Positions 15,867-24,371 are shown, counted from the first letter of the stretch. The stretch: DNA of 64,000 nucleotides from an uncultured Oscillospiraceae bacterium (GCA_904396495.1 CAJFOJ010000004.1:1-64000), one strand, 5' to 3'. Program-made: numbers and translations. Notes: generated from the letters alone by a model not told the origin.

Positions 15867-16822
15867 CTTGAAGACTCCTTTTTGCGAATGGAACTGGCAT
15901 ATACCGCCACCAGAATAATCAGGCCCTTGATGATCTGCTGCCAATAGATGCTGACACTTAAAAGGTTCATAATATTGCCAATTAACCCCATGACCAAGGC
16001 ACCTACAATGACGCCACCCACCGTTCCGATACCGCCTGTCATGCTGGCGCCGCCGATGACAACCGAAGCGATGGCCGTCAGCTCCCAGCCGTCTCCAACC
16101 GAGTTGGAACCCAGGGTCAACCGGGACGCCATCAACACGCCGCCAATGGCACAGAAGAATCCGGAAACAGCGTAAGCCGACGTTTCCACCCGTTTGATAT
16201 TGACACCACTGAGGCGAACAGCTTCCTTATTGCCACCAAAGCCCTTTAAGTGTCTTCCGGCTTTGGTATGTTCCAAAATGTGATTTAAAATAATGGCAAT
16301 TACAAACCATATAACGGCCATTAGTGGAAGAAACCAGAAAGAAATATTTCCGATTTTTAAAAAAGAAGCGTATTTTTCGTTATCGTAAAACACCTGGCGA
16401 CCGGTTGACAACAAAAGTCCAATGCCGCCAAAGACATTCAATGTAGACAACGTCGCAATAAAAGGAATAATTTTAAATCGGGTTACCAAAATGCCGTTGA
16501 TCAGTCCTGCTACCAGGCCCACAATTAAAGTCAAACCAATTGCTAGGGGAATGGGCATGCCAGCTCTCAGCATCAGCGAGACGACAACCGTTGTCATCGA
16601 GACAATGGCACCTACCGAAAGATCGATGCCACCTGTCAAAATAACCAGCAATTCACCCAGCGCCACAATGCCCACCGCTGCGTTTTGCTTAAACAGGTTA
16701 GAGATATTGGTGGTGGTAAAAAATTTATCGCTGACCAGCGCAGAGATGACAACCATAACGATCAGTAAAATGTATTTGGAGTTTTTTACGAGCAGTTTCT
16801 TCAGATGAATTTCTCTTTTCAT
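15863..16822 (-). CDS. Sugar ABC importer permease (RbsC type)
   Basis: The 319-residue membrane protein has about 8-10 hydrophobic segments and the CUT2 permease stretches GGIDLSVGAIVSM, NGILVTRFKIIPFIATL and GGKDMSGG-type GGASMTGGIGTVGG. ATG 16822 (MKREIHLKKLLVKN) follows GGGAGGATAG. Its stop overlaps the ATPase start by four bases. One permease gene is enough because CUT2 permeases form homodimers. Substrate is not readable, but the surrounding catabolic genes point to a hexose-derived acid. Confidence 0.94.
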   Translation of the reverse strand: MKREIHLKKLLVKNSKYILLIVMVVISALVSDKFFTTTNISNLFKQNAAVGIVALGELLVILTGGIDLSVGAIVSMTTVVVSLMLRAGMPIPLAIGLTLIVGLVAGLINGILVTRFKIIPFIATLSTLNVFGGIGLLLSTGRQVFYDNEKYASFLKIGNISFWFLPLMAVIWFVIAIILNHILEHTKAGRHLKGFGGNKEAVRLSGVNIKRVETSAYAVSGFFCAIGGVLMASRLTLGSNSVGDGWELTAIASVVIGGASMTGGIGTVGGVIVGALVMGLIGNIMNLLSVSIYWQQIIKGLIILVAVYASSIRKKESSR

Positions 16823-16886
16823 GTTTCTATCCTCCCGCCCTTGGCGTTGGCAAGCAGGGTTGCTGCTTGCCAACGCCCCATATCGC

Positions 16887-17942
16887 TTAGAAGCCGTATT
16901 CCATATATTCGTCTACATTTTCATAGCTGACGATAATGACGGGGATCAAATATTCTGCTTCCACGGGCTCTCCATTGAACATGTCGTCCAAAACATCCAT
17001 GGCCATTTCAGCGATCATATCCGGGCTGTTTAGACCGGTGACCAAGTCGGGGCCATTGGCTCCACCTTGATTTTCCTTCATCTTCTCAAAGAAGGCTTTC
17101 TCTCCGTCAAATCCTGTAACTACTTTCACATCAGTGCGGTTGGCGTTTTCGATGGCGGTCAATGCGCCCAATGCCTGCGCGTCGTGATGCGCAATGACAA
17201 TGTCAATCTGATCGTTGGCAGCTAGCATTTCTTCCATCTGGCTCATTCCGTCGGACTCGCCCACATCGGTGGGGGCATAACGCTCGTCGATGAGGGAGTA
17301 TCTAGCCATTTCGCCCTGATCGGACATGCCGCCCATAATACCGCCAAATCGGAAAGCAGGAGAACCAGTATCCGTGGGGGTACTGCGTACATAGACCATG
17401 TTGCCGCCATCATATTTCTCAGCAACATATTGTCCTATGCCGCGGGCGATGGCAAAGTTGTCAATCCCCACATAGGTATATCCCGACCCTGCAGAGGTAT
17501 TGTCTACACAGATTAACGGGATGCCGGCGTTTTCACAGAGTTGCACTACAGAAGGCACAATTTCATCGCCTACGGGGTTTAGCACCAGGGCCTCTACGCC
17601 CTGTGCAATCAAGTCTTCTGCCAACTGGAGCTGTTCTTCCGCGGTGCGGTTCTGGCTGACGGTCATGCTGACGTCTACGCCTTTTTCCTCCGCCAGTTCT
17701 TCAAACCGCTCACTCATAGCGGCATGATAGGTCGTTCCCAACGTCAGCTGGATAAAACCGACCTTATGACCCGACGCACCTGCTCCTCCTGTACTGGAAT
17801 CCCCGTCGGATTCTGACACAGGCGCAGAAGAATTGCTGCCATCAGAAGACAAATTGGCAGCCTCATCCTGACATCCGGAAAGAGTCAGGGAAAACACCAT
17901 CGCACATGCCAATACCGCACTCAATAATCTTGCCTTTTTCAT
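16887..17942 (-). CDS. Sugar-binding lipoprotein of ABC importer (RbsB type)
   Basis: The 351-residue periplasmic-binding-protein-like lipoprotein begins with a signal peptide and lipobox LTLSGC (cysteine near residue 24). A serine/glycine-rich linker and a type I sugar-binding fold follow, with VGFIQLTLGTTYHAAM and EDLIAQGVEALVLNPVGDE. It captures the substrate outside the membrane for the permease and ATPase encoded next. AGGAGGATAAC precedes the ATG. A 311-base gap separates it from the aldolase gene upstream, so it may have its own promoter or a processed transcript. Confidence 0.94.
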   Translation of the reverse strand: MKKARLLSAVLACAMVFSLTLSGCQDEAANLSSDGSNSSAPVSESDGDSSTGGAGASGHKVGFIQLTLGTTYHAAMSERFEELAEEKGVDVSMTVSQNRTAEEQLQLAEDLIAQGVEALVLNPVGDEIVPSVVQLCENAGIPLICVDNTSAGSGYTYVGIDNFAIARGIGQYVAEKYDGGNMVYVRSTPTDTGSPAFRFGGIMGGMSDQGEMARYSLIDERYAPTDVGESDGMSQMEEMLAANDQIDIVIAHHDAQALGALTAIENANRTDVKVVTGFDGEKAFFEKMKENQGGANGPDLVTGLNSPDMIAEMAMDVLDDMFNGEPVEAEYLIPVIIVSYENVDEYMEYGF

Positions 17943-18253
17943 TGTTATCCTCCTTTGTACCTAATCATCTGCCTTAAAACGTCGCAAATGATTTGATTAT
18001 ATCTTCGTCTTTTATTCTGGAACCGTCTTGGTTTTCAGCGAGCGCCGCGCATTGTATAAGCATACAATCCCCCTTTGCTTGAAACTTGGAATCAATGTCC
18101 TATGCGCTTTCAAAATTTTTTAACTGGATCGATCAACAAAAATGTCGTCGTAATACCTTGTGTACACTTACGCTCACTGTCAATTATCAACGCAAACCCG
18201 AACAAAAGGCGTTTTGATACCTATTTTTAAGACCAGCCAAACAATCTCTGTCT
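17943..18253 (-). other. Intergenic region upstream of the binding-protein gene
   Basis: This 311-base stretch has no gene I can support. It contains an inverted repeat ATTGTAT-AAGC-ATACAAT at 18051-18068, an interrupted repeat AACC/GGTT near 18021-18034, and GTGTACAC near 18160. None gives a clear -35/-10 pair. A promoter for the importer genes or a terminator/processing site for the upstream enzymes would be expected here. Confidence 0.4.
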
Positions 18254-19171
18254 CTATTTTTGTAGAATATAGAAGTCAAAGCCTCCTATTTTTTTCGGCA
18301 AAATACCCATATTTTCCTTTTGCAAACCCTTCTGCTGCAACTTGACGCCGCGATATCGTAAATATGCTTCCGTCCGGCTGAAATTGTTGACTGAAATACC
18401 GACAGCGCCCTTTGGGTTAGAATTCTCTCCCCATCCACTGTCTACAAAATTTGTTTGTATCATGTCATCCAGTGACAAGGCCCACAACAATTTTTCGACA
18501 TCAGAGGGTAGTTTCTCGTGGAACACCACCCGAGATATGGAAAATCCCTGGACCTGCTGTACCGCTTGCCGCGTAAGACGTTCTATTTGCTCATATTGCC
18601 CCTGGGACACCATTTCCCGCGGACAAAGCCAGCTTCCGCCGCAGGCACCTACATTGGGTAAATCAAGATACGCTGACAGGTTTTCTATCCCAATGCCCCC
18701 TGTGGGGATAAATGTCACTTCCTGATAAGGGGAGGAAAGGGCTTTGAGCATCCTCGTTCCACCTGACGCCTCAGCCGGAAAAAACTTCAGTTCCCGAAGC
18801 CCCATGCCCATCGCCGCCTCCACCTCAGACGGAGTGGCTACACCGGGAAAAACCGGAACGCCTGCCTGTTGACACCATTTCACCACCTCTGGATTGAACC
18901 CGGGGCTTACAATAAACTGGGCACCTGCGGCAACTGCCTGTTCCGCCTGCTCGCAGCAGAGCACTGTCCCCGCTCCAACAAACATCTTCGGGTAATTATT
19001 ATGGATTGCTTCAATAGCACCGATTCCGGCGTTGGTGCGCAGGGTGATCTCCACGCAGGATAGCCCGCCACTCCACAGTGCACGTGCCAAGGGGATAGCC
19101 TGGCGGGCATCGTCAATTACCACTACCGGCAACAACCCATTTGCATAGAACACTTGCATCGCGTCAGTCAT
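18254..19171 (-). CDS. eda: KDPG/KHG aldolase with C-terminal VOC-like domain
   Basis: The N-terminal 205 residues are a class I 2-keto-3-deoxy-6-phosphogluconate aldolase. CVEITLRTNAG carries the catalytic glutamate, VSPGFNPEVV and VPVFPGVATPSE follow, and LKFFPAE carries the Schiff-base lysine. It should split KDPG (or 4-hydroxy-2-oxoglutarate) to pyruvate and glyceraldehyde 3-phosphate. The remaining 100 residues resemble a glyoxalase/VOC domain, with ISRVVFHEKLPSDVEKLL, GISVNNFSRTEAYLRYRG and IGGFDFYILQK. Normal Eda is about 210 residues, so this is a fusion. The ATG overlaps the kinase stop by 8 bases, matching the metabolic order kinase then aldolase. Confidence 0.9.
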   Translation of the reverse strand: MTDAMQVFYANGLLPVVVIDDARQAIPLARALWSGGLSCVEITLRTNAGIGAIEAIHNNYPKMFVGAGTVLCCEQAEQAVAAGAQFIVSPGFNPEVVKWCQQAGVPVFPGVATPSEVEAAMGMGLRELKFFPAEASGGTRMLKALSSPYQEVTFIPTGGIGIENLSAYLDLPNVGACGGSWLCPREMVSQGQYEQIERLTRQAVQQVQGFSISRVVFHEKLPSDVEKLLWALSLDDMIQTNFVDSGWGENSNPKGAVGISVNNFSRTEAYLRYRGVKLQQKGLQKENMGILPKKIGGFDFYILQK

Positions 19172-20132
19172 TTGGCTTTCTCCAATCCGGTCGTCCTTTT
19201 ATAAAGGCATCAAGTTCCTCTATATCGGGTAGTCCATCGTTGTCGCCCCTGCTCATTACCTGGATTGCGCCGATGGCGCATCCAATCTTCACCGCCTGCT
19301 CAAGAGGCTTACCGTCTAAAAGTTCTGACAGCACACCCGCCGCAAAACCGTCTCCCGCTCCAACCGTGTCTACAACCTGCGATACAGGGAACCCGTCTAC
19401 ATATCCGGTATTTCCCCGGCAATCCGCATAATAGGCTCCCTGGGCTCCTAATTTTACGATAACGGTTTGAGTGCCCATCTCCATATAGCGGCGTGCGACC
19501 TCCTCCGGGCGGTCTTCTCCAATTAATATTTTTGCTTCGTTGATTCCGGGGAGAAAAACATCCGATTTAGCAGCCATTTTATTGATGTATTCTGTCATAG
19601 CAGATGTTGAAGGCCACAACTGCGGTCTCAAATTTGGGTCAAAGGAGAATAGACATCCATCTTCCCTCGCTTTTTTGTTCAACGTTTCCGCCATTTCTCG
19701 GCAGGACTCGGAAAGGGCTGGAGTAATCCCCGTCAAATGGACAATGCCATATTGTCTAAAGTCAAGTCCTTCGACATCCTGTTTGCTCAAGCTGGAAGCT
19801 GCGCTCCCTTTACGAAAATAAAAGATACCCGGGTCTCCATGGTCCACCTTTTCCTTCAACATAAAGCCAGTGGGAAGAGAATCGGAAAACAGAATTTGTC
19901 CAGTGGAAATCCCTACTTGGTTCATCACATTGACAATCCTTTTTCCAAAGGGATCATCGCCCAGCTTTGTCAGATAGGTGACGGGTTTATGGAGCCTGGT
20001 GAGGCCTACAGCGACGTTAAATTCCGCTCCACAGGTGGTCAGGCTGAATTCATTCACATCTTCCAAACGCCCTGTTTCATTGGCGATAAACAGCCCCATG
20101 GGTTCACCTACTAGTAACACTCTTTTTTCCAT
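19164..20132 (-). CDS. kdgK: PfkB-family 2-keto-3-deoxygluconate kinase-like sugar kinase
   Basis: This ribokinase-fold kinase of 322 residues has the N-terminal GEPMGLFI and AEFNVAVGLTRL region and the C-terminal ATP/anion-hole motif DTVGAGDGFAAGV with its catalytic aspartate. Overlap with the KDPG aldolase gene makes 2-keto-3-deoxygluconate the best-supported substrate, giving KDPG. Related PfkB kinases act on fructose, ribose or tagatose, so the specificity is inferred. It begins 21 bases after the LacI-type regulator gene. Confidence 0.88.
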   Translation of the reverse strand: MEKRVLLVGEPMGLFIANETGRLEDVNEFSLTTCGAEFNVAVGLTRLHKPVTYLTKLGDDPFGKRIVNVMNQVGISTGQILFSDSLPTGFMLKEKVDHGDPGIFYFRKGSAASSLSKQDVEGLDFRQYGIVHLTGITPALSESCREMAETLNKKAREDGCLFSFDPNLRPQLWPSTSAMTEYINKMAAKSDVFLPGINEAKILIGEDRPEEVARRYMEMGTQTVIVKLGAQGAYYADCRGNTGYVDGFPVSQVVDTVGAGDGFAAGVLSELLDGKPLEQAVKIGCAIGAIQVMSRGDNDGLPDIEELDAFIKGRPDWRKPND

Positions 20133-20153
20133 TCAAATGGCTCCTTTTTGCAC

Positions 20154-21212
20154 TCATTTGCCTTTCAACTGAGTGGATTCCCGGGCATTTAGCACACAGT
20201 GCAGAGAAATTTCTTCCGGAAGGAGATCGGGATGCTGAAGCTTTTGCAGCAGCCTTTGAGCCGCTCGGTATCCGATTTCGGTGGAAGGGACTTTCAAGGT
20301 GGTAACATGGGGCCGGATCATATAGGGCCAGTTTAGTTCATTGCTCCAGTCCCAGTCCTCCGGGCCGCACAGGCCTATTTCATCTGGCATAGACATGCCA
20401 AGCTCCGATATTCCGTGATAGGCCCTGGCGGTTGTAATAGAGTTTGTACCGATAACTGCAGGGACGTCGTCCTCTTTCAGAGATTTCTTCAATCGTTGTA
20501 GTTGGGAAACAGTGGAGATCCCCTCGCTGTGATCAATGATAAAAATGTCCTCCTGCTCTTTTGGAGAATATCCGTAAATCTCCTCCACCGCCTGTATAAA
20601 GCTCTCTCGTCTTCGCATACGAGTGGAATTCTGTTCGCAATTTTGAGTGAAAAGAACGGGGCGGCTGTACCCCTTTTCCCGTAGATGCTGGATCAGTGTC
20701 CGCATTCCCGCTTCGTGATCCGATGTCACCACATCCAAGGTATAATTGCGGATTTTCCGGTCGCAAAGGACAATTGGTACCCCTTTACAAGAGGTTTCGA
20801 TCAGAAAATCGTTGTCATAGGCACTGGTGTTAACCAAAAGTCCGGAAGCCCCCTTGGAAATCAGCGAATCGATATTGTTTTTTTCCTTTTCCAAAGAATC
20901 ACCGCTATTGGAAATCAGTAAGGTGTACCCATTTTCATCCAAGCATCGGCTGATACCCATGATGAGCGCCACCGAGAACGGGGAGGTAATGTCGGCAATG
21001 GACACTCCGATTAAATTAGTGGTTCGCTTTTTTAAATTACTGGCGATGGCGCTGGGCTTGTAGTCACTAACCCCAATTACCGTTTTAATTCTTTCCCAGG
21101 TTTTTTCACTCATCAGTTCCCTGTGTCCATTTAGATACCGGGAAACCGTCGCTTTTGAAACACCTGCGGCAGCCGCAATATCATCTATGGTCAATTTTTT
21201 TGAAGAAGCCAT
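20154..21212 (-). CDS. LacI-family transcriptional regulator of the sugar-acid locus
   Basis: The 352-residue protein has a LacI helix-turn-helix in residues 1-50 (TIDDIAAAAGVSKATVSRYL, hinge about 50-60). A periplasmic-binding-like effector domain follows, including IGVSIADITSPF and GLCGPEDWDW. It lies inside the operon between the RraA-like gene and the kinase. LacI-type palindromes with GAAA-NCGN-TTTC character occur upstream of the operon at 22063-22077 and 22207-22218 and are its likely targets. The inducer is probably an intermediate such as KDG, by analogy with KdgR regulators. Confidence 0.93.
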   Translation of the reverse strand: MASSKKLTIDDIAAAAGVSKATVSRYLNGHRELMSEKTWERIKTVIGVSDYKPSAIASNLKKRTTNLIGVSIADITSPFSVALIMGISRCLDENGYTLLISNSGDSLEKEKNNIDSLISKGASGLLVNTSAYDNDFLIETSCKGVPIVLCDRKIRNYTLDVVTSDHEAGMRTLIQHLREKGYSRPVLFTQNCEQNSTRMRRRESFIQAVEEIYGYSPKEQEDIFIIDHSEGISTVSQLQRLKKSLKEDDVPAVIGTNSITTARAYHGISELGMSMPDEIGLCGPEDWDWSNELNWPYMIRPHVTTLKVPSTEIGYRAAQRLLQKLQHPDLLPEEISLHCVLNARESTQLKGK

Positions 21213-21256
21213 TTGCTACGTCCCTTTCCACATTTAAAGATGAATCTTTTGGTTTA

Positions 21257-21910
21257 TTAAATTGCGCCGACCTCACCGTAGACTTTTTCTAGTGAATCGC
21301 CGTTCAGCAGGCCATCGCGAACCTGATCTTCTTTTTGAATGGTTTCCAAGGCTTGTTCAAATACCTGGTCCGCGATCTCCTTCGGGATGACTGCAACACC
21401 GTCGATATCCCCAAATATGATATCGCCCGGGCGGATGGTCACACCATCTAAAATAACCGGAATCTGGCACTCGTTAATCTCCGTCCTTCCTTTCGACGTC
21501 CGAGGGTCCCTACCGGCATAAAACAGGGGAAAATCCATCTCCTTGATAGCCTTCAAGTCACGAACATACCCATCTAAGAGGACGCCTGCGCCTTTTCGCT
21601 GCTTAACCGCAGTTGCAAATAATTCTCCAAAAACAGCGCAATTGTAATCGCCCCTAGTGACCAAAACGTAAATCTCCCCCTCGCTCAGCTGGTCTACCAC
21701 CTTACATTGGGCCGTCAGCGGGCTCTCCGGCATGGAGTAAACGATTGTGGCAATACTGGTAAATGCCGGGCCACAAATCACCGTGTCATCTGTCAGCGGC
21801 ATCAGTTTATTTCCGATCCCCTGGTTTCGGTATCCCATCCCGTCCATGACATCACACAAAACCCCAGAATAGAGCTTTTCCTTTAAAAACTCACTGTCAT
21901 ATTTAGCCAT
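21257..21910 (-). CDS. RraA-family aldolase/decarboxylase-like protein
   Basis: The 217 residues match the RraA-like fold, which includes 4-hydroxy-4-methyl-2-oxoglutarate aldolase/oxaloacetate decarboxylase and RNase E inhibitor paralogues. Visible motifs are GAGVLLDGYVRDLKAI and the metal-site region DIIFGDIDGVAVIP. As first gene of a sugar-acid operon it is more likely an enzyme on a keto acid than an RNase regulator. GGAGGG lies 7 bases before the ATG. It is the promoter-proximal gene behind the AT-rich operator region. Confidence 0.87.
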   Translation of the reverse strand: MAKYDSEFLKEKLYSGVLCDVMDGMGYRNQGIGNKLMPLTDDTVICGPAFTSIATIVYSMPESPLTAQCKVVDQLSEGEIYVLVTRGDYNCAVFGELFATAVKQRKGAGVLLDGYVRDLKAIKEMDFPLFYAGRDPRTSKGRTEINECQIPVILDGVTIRPGDIIFGDIDGVAVIPKEIADQVFEQALETIQKEDQVRDGLLNGDSLEKVYGEVGAI

Positions 21911-22062
21911 TGCATTTCCCTCCTATTATGAATTACTGTATTTTTAATACCTTTATGAAATAAAATGATATTGGCTCTGCCCCCTATGCCTTTTGCTCCT
22001 ATAAAACGCACCAAAGATCACCCATAATCTTGCGCTTACTTTTTCCATATAGAAATAAAATT

Positions 22063-22077
22063 TTGAAATCGTTTTCT
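22063..22077. promoter_or_regulatory. cre/LacI-type operator
   Basis: TTGAAATCGTTTTCT agrees with every position of the catabolite-responsive element WTGNAANCGNWNNCW. It is also a GAAATCG/TTTTC LacI-type half-palindrome. It is about 150 bases upstream of the RraA-like gene and downstream of a minus-strand TATAAT, so CcpA or the local LacI protein could block transcription here. Confidence 0.6.
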
Positions 22078-22206
22078 ATATTAGAAATTTAACAAATAAA
22101 AGATTATATTTTTATTTGTTACCTAACTAATTGAAAATTTTGGTATATTATATTGAAGTATTCTTTTTAATATGCTTTATTCTTGGTATAATAAGTTTGA
22201 AGTTTA

Positions 22207-22218
22207 GAAACCGGTTTC
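22207..22218. promoter_or_regulatory. Perfect LacI-family operator palindrome
   Basis: GAAACCGGTTTC is a perfect 12-bp palindrome with the central CG typical of LacI-family sites. It is flanked by TATAAT-like boxes on both strands (TATAAT just 5' of it on the minus strand). A weaker partner, with the half-site GAAATCG on the minus strand, lies near 22391-22402. Confidence 0.65.
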
Positions 22219-22482
22219 ATAAAATTATAAAAAAATAACTTTTATAATTATAATTTTTTCCTTCGATAGACATACATTAACATATTTCTACATTTTTGAA
22301 AAGCTTTTTTAAAAATATTCTATATATTTTATATATTATTTATTTTATTTTTGTATATTTTGTATATATAAAAATTTTTATATTGTTATATTAATCGATT
22401 TCATAATTTATTGATATAGTAGAAACATCTAACGAAATCCAGATCCGTCCTCTCCTCACGCATATCGAAACAAAAGCAATAG

Positions 22483-22511
22483 TTGACAAAAACTCCAGTT
22501 CACGTTATGAT
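22483..22511 (+). promoter_or_regulatory. Consensus sigma-A promoter for the CNNM/CBS protein gene
   Basis: TTGACA (22483-22488), a 17-base spacer and TATGAT (22506-22511). This falls where the reading frame could be extended, so the real translation start must be downstream, at TTG 22549. Confidence 0.75.
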
Positions 22512-22548
22512 GGGATTACAATTTATTTTATCATGGGGGTTATTAGTT

Positions 22549-23907
22549 TTGGACGACGGGCATGCGTGGTATTTGTTTATTGCGTTACTTTTACTGGTTT
22601 TGTGCAGTTACTTCACAGCCAGTGCATCCGCCATCGTAGGAGTCAATGACTCCGTTTTAAAAGAACGTGCAGAAAGCGGCGATCAAAAGGCAAAAAGATT
22701 ATTTGATTGTCTTCACAAAAACGACCATTATGTTGACCGCATTCGGGAGACTGCCTGGATTTGCGGCGCGGCCGCCGCTGGGGTGGGAACCGTTTTTCTG
22801 AGCACATTATTTTTTCATAGTCTTATCACAGTCCTTCCCCAACACGATTCACTTACAGCCGGCATCTCTGTTCTACTTGCCGTCGTGCTTTGTGTGTTCA
22901 CGGTGGTTTCCGTTGGGTTTCGGATTCCGCAGCAAATTGGAAACCGTTATTGTGAAAGCTTTGGGTATAGCACTGTAAGCCTTTTACGTCCCTTGGCAGC
23001 TTTGTTTGCTCCTCTGGAATTTTTGATTCGCGGTTCTTCTCATTTGATTTCGAAACTTTTGGGCGCGGACCCCACCAAGGCTCAGGAAGAAATTACCGAA
23101 GAGGAAATCCGGATGTTGGTAGACGTGGGCAATGAGATTGGCTTTATCGAGGAAAGCCAAAAAGAGATGATTAACAACATCTTCGAATTCGATGACACCA
23201 CGGCAGGTGAAGTGATGACCCATCGCACCGAAATAGTCGCCGTGGAACAAAATGCTAAGATCAGCGAAATTGTTTATTTGGCTATCAATGAGGGGTTTTC
23301 CCGCCTTCCTGTCTATGATAAGGATTTGGATAACATTATGGGGCTGATTTACGTCAAGGATTTGCTTTGCCTAGTTGGATGTAATTCCTCGGAGGATTTT
23401 CAGACAGCAGATTTTATAAGACCTGTATTATACGTTCCTGAATCTACAAAATGCCGTACTTTGTTTGCAGAATTTAAAAAAAGCAAGGCTCATATGGCAG
23501 TCGTGGTAGATGAATACGGCGGTACTGCCGGTATTGTCAGCATGGAGGACATCTTGGAATCTATCGTTGGCGACATTGAGGATGAATACGACGAACAGCA
23601 AGAAGATATCCAAAAAATTGGAGAAGATACCTATATCGTAGATGGCACTACCGATTTGGAAGATGTGAGTGTGTTGTTAAACCTGTCTTTTGAAGAGGAC
23701 GAGGATTTTGACACGTTGGGTGGTTTTATCATCCACATGCTGGGACGAATTCCCAAAGATGAGGAGACGCCGCAGGTTATATTTGAGGGATATCGTTTTT
23801 CAGTCCTTTCGATGAATGAAAAGCGTATTGACAAAATAAAAGTGCAAAAAATAGAAGAATCGTCCACCAACGATTTATCAGACGAAACCGTAGCCGCCGA
23901 TCAATAG
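22549..23907 (+). CDS. CNNM/CBS/CorC_HlyC-domain membrane protein (hemolysin-C family)
   Basis: These proteins are cation (mainly Mg2+/Co2+) efflux factors despite the old hemolysin name. About 452 residues: an N-terminal CNNM region with 3 membrane segments (about 5-30, 70-95, 105-130), a CBS pair with VMTHRTEIVAV and GFSRLPVYDKDLDNIMGLIYVKD (quoted in part), the linker MAVVVDEYGGTAGIVSMED and a C-terminal CorC_HlyC domain. I chose TTG 22549 because GGGGG lies 9 bases upstream and the upstream in-frame codons overlap a consensus promoter. A terminator overlaps its stop codon, so it is a single-gene unit. Confidence 0.9.
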   Translation: MDDGHAWYLFIALLLLVLCSYFTASASAIVGVNDSVLKERAESGDQKAKRLFDCLHKNDHYVDRIRETAWICGAAAAGVGTVFLSTLFFHSLITVLPQHDSLTAGISVLLAVVLCVFTVVSVGFRIPQQIGNRYCESFGYSTVSLLRPLAALFAPLEFLIRGSSHLISKLLGADPTKAQEEITEEEIRMLVDVGNEIGFIEESQKEMINNIFEFDDTTAGEVMTHRTEIVAVEQNAKISEIVYLAINEGFSRLPVYDKDLDNIMGLIYVKDLLCLVGCNSSEDFQTADFIRPVLYVPESTKCRTLFAEFKKSKAHMAVVVDEYGGTAGIVSMEDILESIVGDIEDEYDEQQEDIQKIGEDTYIVDGTTDLEDVSVLLNLSFEEDEDFDTLGGFIIHMLGRIPKDEETPQVIFEGYRFSVLSMNEKRIDKIKVQKIEESSTNDLSDETVAADQ

Positions 23908-23920
23908 GCGGCTATTTTTT
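23891..23920 (+). terminator. Terminator overlapping the CNNM stop codon
   Basis: TAGCCGCC (23891-23898) and GGCGGCTA (23907-23914) form an 8-bp stem, followed by TTTTTT. The stop codon TAG at 23905-23907 is inside the hairpin. Confidence 0.88.
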
Positions 23921-24179
23921 GAGTAGGGGCCAAAACTGCTATGATAAAGCTGTCGGCTAGTCGAAAAAGAGTTAAACCAGACTGCATAGCAAAATAATGA
24001 CAGAATAAACAAATGAAAATAAGGTCATACCCCTACAAACAAGAGACAAAGCCAACTATTTTTGCTTTGCGTTCATGCCCCCACAATCACTTCTTACCTG
24101 AAAAGGTGATAGCGGTTTGATATTTTTGTGTCTTTTGTGTAAATCATGAGAAAAGGGGTACTTTTTTAAAGATGTGCCC

Positions 24180-24208
24180 TTTACTTTTAAAACAAAGCGT
24201 GATAAAAT
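24180..24208 (+). promoter_or_regulatory. Candidate promoter for pyruvate:ferredoxin oxidoreductase
   Basis: TTTACT (24180-24185), 17 bases, then TAAAAT (24203-24208). This would give a leader of about 155 bases carrying the hairpins at 24293-24328. From 23921 to 24179 I see no gene. Confidence 0.5.
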
Positions 24209-24292
24209 TGTAACGATGAATTAAGGGGGATTTGCGCCTGTTTGAGCGCTGTTTTCCTTGATTTCCGGTAGGACGGCTGCCGGCGCCAAAGA

Positions 24293-24328
24293 CTTGAAAA
24301 AACGCTTGGTTTTTTCAAGCGCTTTTTT
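24293..24328 (+). terminator. Terminator-like overlapping hairpins in the PFOR leader
   Basis: CGCTTG (24303-24308) pairs with CAAGCG (24316-24321), extended by A6 (24297-24302) with T6 (24323-24328) around one bulge, which is a terminator shape ending in a T-run. The alternative CTTGAAAAAA (24293-24302) with TTTTTTCAAG (24310-24319) uses the same bases and is mutually exclusive. It sits only 43 bases before the PFOR start, so it could attenuate the gene. Confidence 0.6.
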
Positions 24329-24371
24329 GTGCGTAAAACACATCCGGATCAAATTGCAAGGAGGATATAAA

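Larger units (their letters stand above)
21911..22548. other. AT-rich control region between sugar-acid locus and CNNM gene
   Basis: No gene is supported in these roughly 640 bases. Positions 22040-22440 are extremely A/T-rich compared with the flanking genes. The region holds the two operator-like palindromes listed separately, several TATAAT-like boxes on both strands, and the consensus promoter of the plus-strand gene at 22483-22511. It probably contains the sugar-acid operon promoter, but the AT content makes any single -10 assignment unsafe. Confidence 0.6.
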
